From the NCBI GenBank assembly GCA_026770615.1, contig MU631887.1, positions 28,376-59,252 on the forward strand: a stretch of DNA of 30,877 bases. Reading direction: 5' to 3'. The position numbers and the translations under genes were made by a program. The stretch is from Pavlovales sp. CCMP2436. Lineage: Eukaryota; Haptophyta; Pavlovophyceae; Pavlovales. Positions 26,664-30,877 of the stretch are shown here, in pieces. Numbering within the stretch: the first letter of the stretch is position 1; each line of letters opens with the position of its first letter. The notes under the pieces are model-generated. The model ran no database searches. It was not told where the DNA came from and was given only the letters and a program-made list of their open reading frames with translations.

Positions 26664-27500
26664 CTACGCCCGCACGTCGCACTGCGCCACGGCGGCACGG
26701 TACAGGCGCACGGCGTCGCCCAACTCGCGCTTCGTGCCCTTGCCGTGCTCGCACAAGAAGCCGAGCAAGCACTGCGCATATGCCTGGTCCTGGTCGGCGG
26801 CGAGGTGGAAGTAGCGCGCTGCATCGGCGAGGTCGTGCGCCACGCCGACGCCCAGCATGCAGCAGAGGCCTAGCTTGTTCTGCGCACGAGCCAAGCCCTG
26901 CTCGGTCGCCTGCTTGAATAGCTTCGCCGCCCTAGTATCTTCCAGCGGCACGCCCTTCCCCCGCATGTAGCTGTCGCCGAGAGCGTACTGGCCGGATGCC
27001 AAGCCCTGATCGGCCGCCTGCCGGTAGAGCTGCGCCGCCTCCTCGTCGTTCTTCGCAAGAGCCCCTGTGCCCTGCGCGTAGTAGTCGCCAATAGCGAGCT
27101 GAGCTTCTGCAAGGCCCTGCTTGGCCGCCTGCGTGTAGAGCTTCACCGCCTCCTCTTCGTCCCGCACCACGCCGGCGCCCAATGCAAAGCATCCTCCGAG
27201 TGCGGCCTGCGCGGCCGCGAGGCCTTGCTTGGCCGCCTTCCTGAAGAGCCGCGCCCTCTTCTTCTCGTCATGGGACGTGTCATTCCCAGTCATGTAAGAG
27301 AGGCCGAGGCGGAGCTGCGCTAGGGCATTGCCCTGATCGGCCGCCTGCGTGTAGGGCCGCAGCGCCTCGGCCTGGTCCTGCACCACGCCGTTGCCAAACT
27401 CGTAGCGGACGCCGAGCCTGCCCTGCGCGTCGGCGTCGCCCTGCGCTGCTCCTTCGAGGTCCAACCTGAGCTGCTTCGCCTCGGCTGCTGCACCCGCCAT
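26664..27500 (-). CDS. Sel1-repeat protein gene B
   Basis: Complete 278-codon ORF from ATG at 27500 to TAG at 26664. Seven Sel1-like repeats fill it almost entirely (GVRYEFGNGVVQDQAEAL, GDYYAQGTGALAKNDEEAA, GFLCEHGKGTKRELGDAV), forming an alpha/alpha solenoid expected to mediate protein-protein contacts, probably cytosolic. No signal, membrane or catalytic region is seen. It is a close paralogue of the gene at 20920, but similarity stops in repeat 8: where that copy reads RALARLGVCLEKG, this one has CDVRA then stop, and the sequence diverges. So this is a 3'-shortened duplicate that still has an intact frame. Its upstream 280 bp is conserved with that of gene A, including presumed promoter sequence. 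The lone short-exon structure and lack of introns are unremarkable for this family. Confidence 0.75.
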   Translation of the reverse strand: MAGAAAEAKQLRLDLEGAAQGDADAQGRLGVRYEFGNGVVQDQAEALRPYTQAADQGNALAQLRLGLSYMTGNDTSHDEKKRARLFRKAAKQGLAAAQAALGGCFALGAGVVRDEEEAVKLYTQAAKQGLAEAQLAIGDYYAQGTGALAKNDEEAAQLYRQAADQGLASGQYALGDSYMRGKGVPLEDTRAAKLFKQATEQGLARAQNKLGLCCMLGVGVAHDLADAARYFHLAADQDQAYAQCLLGFLCEHGKGTKRELGDAVRLYRAAVAQCDVRA

Positions 27501-27790
27501 CTTCGCCCCTCACCAGAGCTGTAGGGGGGAATCGGTGAACACATGTCCAGGGGGCGTGGAGCGATCCGCCCCCTCTCGTCTCCGTCCTCGACCGCCGGCC
27601 GCTGCGCTGGTCCCGATCTAATCCAGATAGGCGGATAGTGGAGCACGCAGCCTCTCTTCCTCCCGCCTTCGCCTTTCTCCGTTCAGCGCCGGCCGGGTGT
27701 GCTTGGTCCGAGGGCGACAGGGAGCCGCAGCCCGATCTTGGTCTCTCTCCACCGCTTTTTAAAAAAGCGCCTCGATTTTTTTTTTTTTTT
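27501..27790 (-). promoter_or_regulatory. upstream region of Sel1 gene B, duplicated from gene A
   Basis: Conserved with 20921-21185 (CCTCCTACAGCTCTGG-like spacing, CAGCGCCGGCC, TTGGTCCGAGGGC, CAGCCCGATCTTGGT, CCACCGCTTT). The similarity ends at a 24-base T run (27777-27800) where the divergent gene start would be expected, so the partner gene is missing at this copy. Confidence 0.45.
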
Positions 27791-27800
27791 TTTTTTTTTT
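27777..27800 (+). repeat. T-run
   Basis: About 24 consecutive T at the breakpoint between the duplicated Sel1 upstream region and a different dispersed repeat (27805-27850, shared with 23715-23770). Confidence 0.85.
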
Positions 27801-27907
27801 TATATGCGAGAGTGACGTCGTTATGAACCGACAATGATGGGTCTCGAGCGGAATAAAGTATAATAGTTCTCTGCCTGCTGTGCTGCCCATTTTTTTTGTC
27901 AGCAAGT

Positions 27908-28130
27908 CGTACTGTAGCTGTTTAAAAAAGGAATGAGCGTTGTGTAGATATATTTATGATAGGGATTCAAGCTGGCCTCTGACTGTTCTGTAGATGTATA
28001 TATTTATGATAGGGATTCAAGCTGGCGTCTTCGTATTGTAGCTAATTAAAAAAGGAATGAGCTTTGTGTAGATATATATATTTATGATAGTGATTCAAGA
28101 TGGCGTCTGACTGTAGATATATATATAATT
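27908..28130 (-). repeat. cluster of three R1 copies in tandem units
   Basis: R1 cores at 27952-27994, 27998-28032 and 28070-28114, all reversed and each preceded by GTGTAGATATAT or TGTATATAT. The first and third are each preceded by the same roughly 45-base leader (CTGTAGCT then TTAAAAAAGGAATGAGC), so a leader-plus-R1 unit has duplicated locally. The cores differ by single bases. Confidence 0.7.
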
Positions 28131-28211
28131 TATTCCGCTCGAGATCCGTCATCATCGTATTTCTCGATGGCTAAGGGGGGCGGTGGTCTGACAAGTCGTT
28201 ATTGTTAATCG

Positions 28212-28300
28212 AGCTGATCTTACTTAGCTTAATGTTAGCGCTCCAACGTAGGCTCCGACGCGCTACGCCCAGGTGCGAAACACGGTAGAAGTTGGGATGG
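28212..28300. repeat. dispersed repeat, partner at 133-205
   Basis: Same orientation as the copy at the window's left edge, with a shared run ACGCGCTACGCC. The following 28300-28615 contains no gene or repeat I recognise. Confidence 0.6.
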
Positions 28301-28617
28301 AGTCCACTAAATCGAAACTTGCTCGGGGACCGTGCGAAAAAACGAGCTGGGACCGGCTGGCCTCGGGCCCCGAGGTCTGTCCGGATTATGAACAGAAGTT
28401 TCTTGCGAGGGAATGAGAGGGCCCTGCGTGCGTAGCAGCAGTAAATGCCGTCCAGGTGTCTATCGGACAGGCCCCGAGGTCAACCGTGGTCCGTGGGGAC
28501 CGAGTCTAGCGAGGCTCGCTGCGAGGCGGACAGGCCGCCGGCGGTGCCACTGCCGATATCAAATCATACCAGGACATCACGGTTAAAGTGGGAATGCCGA
28601 GGAATCGAAAAGACGCA

Positions 28618-28890
28618 CGAAGTTAGCTTTTTAGTGACTAAACCCTGGCCGGGTGGCCGCTGAGAAAGGGCAGCTCGAGACGCTGCGGTACACGCACGAG
28701 CACAGTGTTTAATATCTTCCTGGAAATATCACTTCCCAGGAACTCATAGAAGCCCTTCCCGGAAGCAAGCAAATCTACCCGGGAATTCACAGGAATTTCC
28801 GGGAAATCCTGGGAATTCCCATTCCCGGAACCTAAATGTGTAAATCCCCGACGAGCACGAATGCCGCGCGCAACTCGTGAAGGACCGATC
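28618..28890 (-). repeat. dispersed repeat R5 with GGGAATTCCC-rich block
   Basis: The outer parts match 16995-17240 in reverse. The interior 28720-28850 is built of TTCCCGGAA and GGGAATTCC motifs like 10905-11170, suggesting R7 inserted into R5 or replaced its middle. Confidence 0.55.
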
Positions 28891-29117
28891 GAATTGCGCT
28901 TAGCTACACGCCAACGCCAAGAGCCCCAAGCGCCGCACTGAGCTCGCATCTATAGTATGCATAAGTAAATTAAAATTAGTTTCGTGTGGGCGTAGGGTAG
29001 GACTAGTTGGCAATTATCCGATTATTCGAATGGCCTAAGTTTCGAACTAACCAAGGTCATGAGTCAATAACTAAACTCTCTCGTTCTGCCGATTTTTAAA
29101 AGTGCGCTTCCGACCTG

Positions 29118-29640
29118 ATGGCGCTCTCGCCCGTCGACCTCGCGCTACCTCGCCGACCCAGCCTCCGACACGGCGCGAGAGGGCGAGCGGTTGGCGGACT
29201 CGCTCGCCGCCAAGTTCGCTACCTCGCCGACACGTTCGCTACCTCGCCAACCTGCCTCGGATCGGACGAAGGGCAAGCATATAGATTTCAGCTAGTTAGT
29301 GCGCGGGTTTCGGCCCCTTGCGAGTCATCTGGCTGCGCAGTGGGTGTCAGTGAGTTGCAGAGTTACGATTATGATTGCTATGGTGGTGTTCTTTTCGATC
29401 GGTTAGATGCACTGAAAATTGATGATTTTTGGAGTATTTTTTTCTGCAAAAATGTAAAATAAATGTTCAACTATTTTAATCGATGCTGCTTTGCGCGGTC
29501 TGGCAAGCACTGTGTTGCGCTCGATGGCGCTTGAGCACCTTATTCGCCTCGGCTGCCGCGCACACCACCTGCGTCTACTTGCCCCCCTTCCCTGAGCCGA
29601 CAAGGGACCAGTGAGTGTTCGAGCGCCGCAACGGCGAGTT
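29118..29640 (+). pseudogene. MALSPVDL-family gene copy 1, two putative exons
   Basis: ATG at 29118 follows the conserved leader AAGTGCGCTTCCGACCTG. The first block encodes MALSPVDL, then a frame offset of one base relative to the copy at 21890, so the 114-codon ORF to 29462 is partly out of the family frame. Later ATFATSPTCLGSDEG-like codons are shared with the copy at 24945. A second block (29463-29612) begins ATGTTCAACTATTTT and encodes CCFAR-like residues, with an internal stop in this copy, and ends in a donor-like CCA/GTGAGT. It is preceded by T-rich, intron-like sequence. The product is unknown. The surroundings suggest a small multicopy host gene paired head-to-head with Sel1 genes. 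Confidence 0.45.
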
Positions 29641-29863
29641 GCGCAAAACTGCGGGCGCCCGCATTTTTATTTGTTGGCAAGTAAGTTTTGTGCCTCCCGG
29701 ATGTGCCATTTAAACAGAACCATTTGAGAAAAATGCTTGAAGTAAATTCAGGTGTCGGCGGGGTCGTCGAGGCGCGTGCGCGGATATTGTGTGCGGAGGC
29801 CAGGGACCTCGGAGCCTAAGCGACCTCGGAGATTCACACGGAGGAACCGTTTGGGAGGAGGGC

Positions 29864-30746
29864 ATGCTCGCATGGCTCGGCTTTGGCGTAGGGCGCGCCC
29901 CGGCCACCCGGCCCGCGGACTCGGGTAGTGGCAGCCGCCAGCGCCGCAGCTCGGTGGAGAACATGGGTTCTTCACTCGCTCCCGGGTTCTTCATTCGCCC
30001 GCAAACCACATTGGGTGTCGTCACCCCCAGCCGCGCGGCGGCTGGTGCCGCGCAGGCCGGTGGCACGGCGCCAGAGGCGAGTAACGCTGCGCCAAACGCT
30101 GTGCCTGCGAGATCGAGCGAGGCAAACCAGCTCCTGTTCGAGCAGCTGGCGAAACGGATCGAAAACGCGCGCGCAGAACTGGGTGCCATCCGTCGTCGGG
30201 TCGTCCCCGCCGCCCTGCTGTTCGCCCTCGTCTTACTCGGGCTCGGCGGTGGCCTTGGCGGCTACCTGTCCAGTACCCGGAGCCCGGGCTCGCCGCTCGT
30301 GCTCTGCCTCTGCGCGCCGGGCGTGCTGGCACTCGCACTGGCCATCATGCCGGATGACGCACGCATCGCCCGCGTCACGGCGCTCGCGTGCGGCCTCGCC
30401 CTCTTCGTGATCGCCGCCGCCGTGCTCTGGGAGGTGAGTGAGCGCGCCAAGCGCATCGCCGACTTGGGCGCCTGCGAACCCGTTACGCCGCTCTACAACC
30501 AGGCAAGGGTTTGTATGTTCTGCTATGCTGTGCTGTTCTGGTGTAATGTCAAGGTGTGTGTTCACTTTGATATAGAGTATGCTGATCTGCTATGTAATGA
30601 TGCGATATCATGCTTTGCTATGTTTTGCTCTGCTCGAATACTTAACCCACTTAAATATATATATAAATATATATATAAACCAGGGCGAGATCCCCGCCGG
30701 GGCCGGGTGGGCGTACGAACTGGCGCTTGCGCTCGGAGGCCTGGAA
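29864..30746 (+). CDS. multi-pass membrane protein, first exons, gene continues beyond window
   Basis: Exon 1 runs from ATG 29864 (alternative ATG 29963, same frame) to 30502; exon 2 is 30684-30746 (21 codons), followed by GTAAGC. The frame is open across both, and the junction at CAG/GGC is phase 0. From ATG 29963, residues 51-79 form a charged amphipathic helix (ANQLLFEQLAKRIENAR). Then come hydrophobic helices at about 80-102 (VVPAALLFALVLLGLGGG), 111-129 (PLVLCLCAPGVLALALA) and 136-156 (ALACGLALFVIAAAVLW). Exon 2 (GAGWAYELALALGGLE) probably starts a fourth, giving a four-helix layout like tetraspan families. The intron is AT-rich and repeat-like while the exons are strongly GC3-rich, supporting the boundary at 30502. 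The donor there is GC, not GT. No homologue recognised. Confidence 0.6.
30503..30683 (+). other. predicted intron with GC-AG borders
   Basis: Donor CAG/GCAAGG, acceptor ATAAACCAG/GGCGAG. The interior is rich in TGCTATG and CTGTTCTG words, then (TA)-rich before the acceptor. An alternative in-phase GT donor (GAG/GTGAGT) is at 30434. Confidence 0.55.
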
Positions 30747-30785
30747 GTAAGCATATAAGTATGTATGTATATATATATATATATA

Positions 30786-30840
30786 TAGCGGCTCAGCATG
30801 GTTCAACAGGTGGTGTTCACTCACTGACTTGGTCGACGAC
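30786..30840 (-). repeat. R4 copy next to a TA tract, inside intron 2
   Basis: (TA)n at 30768-30786 followed by GCGGCTCAGCATGGTTCAAC, then GACTTGGTCGACGACAGACG. Same fixed end as the copies at 9589 and 25494. It lies 40 bases into the second intron of the membrane-protein gene. Confidence 0.7.
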
Positions 30841-30877
30841 AGACGAATATAAGAATATACACACGCAGCTGCATTCG

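Noticed and set aside
26302..27500. Sel1 gene B as a processed retrocopy with poly(A) at 26302-26322
   Set aside because: The duplicated similarity includes upstream non-coding sequence, and similarity to gene A ends well before the A run, so a DNA-level duplication is simpler.
1..30877. tRNA or rRNA genes
   Set aside because: By eye I found no paired A and B boxes with a cloverleaf and no rRNA-like conserved blocks; a tRNAscan/Infernal run would be needed to exclude them.

Overview
The window looks like a repeat-crowded piece of a nuclear genome from a unicellular eukaryote, most likely a microalga or other protist. I cannot assign a species. The evidence is eukaryotic: a spliced membrane-protein gene, a chromodomain, copia-type and gag-like retroelement remains, DNA-transposon remnants with target-site duplications, and many (TA)n tracts. 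Base composition is a mosaic. About 240-8,720 is AT-rich and virus-like, while most of the rest is GC-rich and broken up by TA runs.

Region 1 (about 240-8,720) is a decayed, integrated viral segment, most like the structural module of a polinton-like virus or virophage-type element. It holds a very large fibre/adhesin gene on the minus strand (start near 6,731, now split by stops and frameshifts down to about 617), a lipase-like gene on the plus strand (about 6,819-7,530), a capsid-type gene on the minus strand (8,310-7,527), and a 5'-truncated minus-strand gene (about 8,710-8,333). Two of these genes carry insertions of the same roughly 45-bp dispersed repeat.

Region 2 (about 8,720-13,700) has no convincing gene. 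It is a patchwork of dispersed repeats: a roughly 330-420-bp SINE-like family in both orientations, a 150-bp TA-flanked MITE, fold-back sequences, and a 130-bp direct repeat whose two copies carry hairpins with compensating base changes.

Region 3 (about 13,790-19,840) is retroelement debris. On the minus strand are a CCHC zinc-knuckle gag-like fragment and a chromodomain ORF, possibly one internally deleted chromovirus. On the plus strand are a broken coiled-coil gene and then a copia-type integrase, reverse transcriptase and RNase H with several stops and frameshifts and an altered polymerase motif.

Region 4 (about 19,700-29,700) contains a duplicated host locus. Two Sel1-repeat protein genes on the minus strand (20,920 leftward, with one nonsense codon; 27,500-26,664, shortened) share their upstream sequence. 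Fragments of a second small gene family, starting with the residues MALSPVDL, occur at 21,702, 21,890, about 24,945-26,280 and 29,118-29,640. Insertions in this region include a hAT-like element (22,043-22,662) with 8-bp target duplications and an 876-bp TA-flanked element (25,184-26,059) inside one duplicate copy.

Region 5 (29,864 to the window end) holds the 5' part of a probable intact host gene. It encodes a multi-pass membrane protein with at least two exons and runs off the right edge.

Most genes here are broken. The best candidates for living host genes are the membrane protein at the right end and the Sel1-repeat gene at 27,500-26,664.
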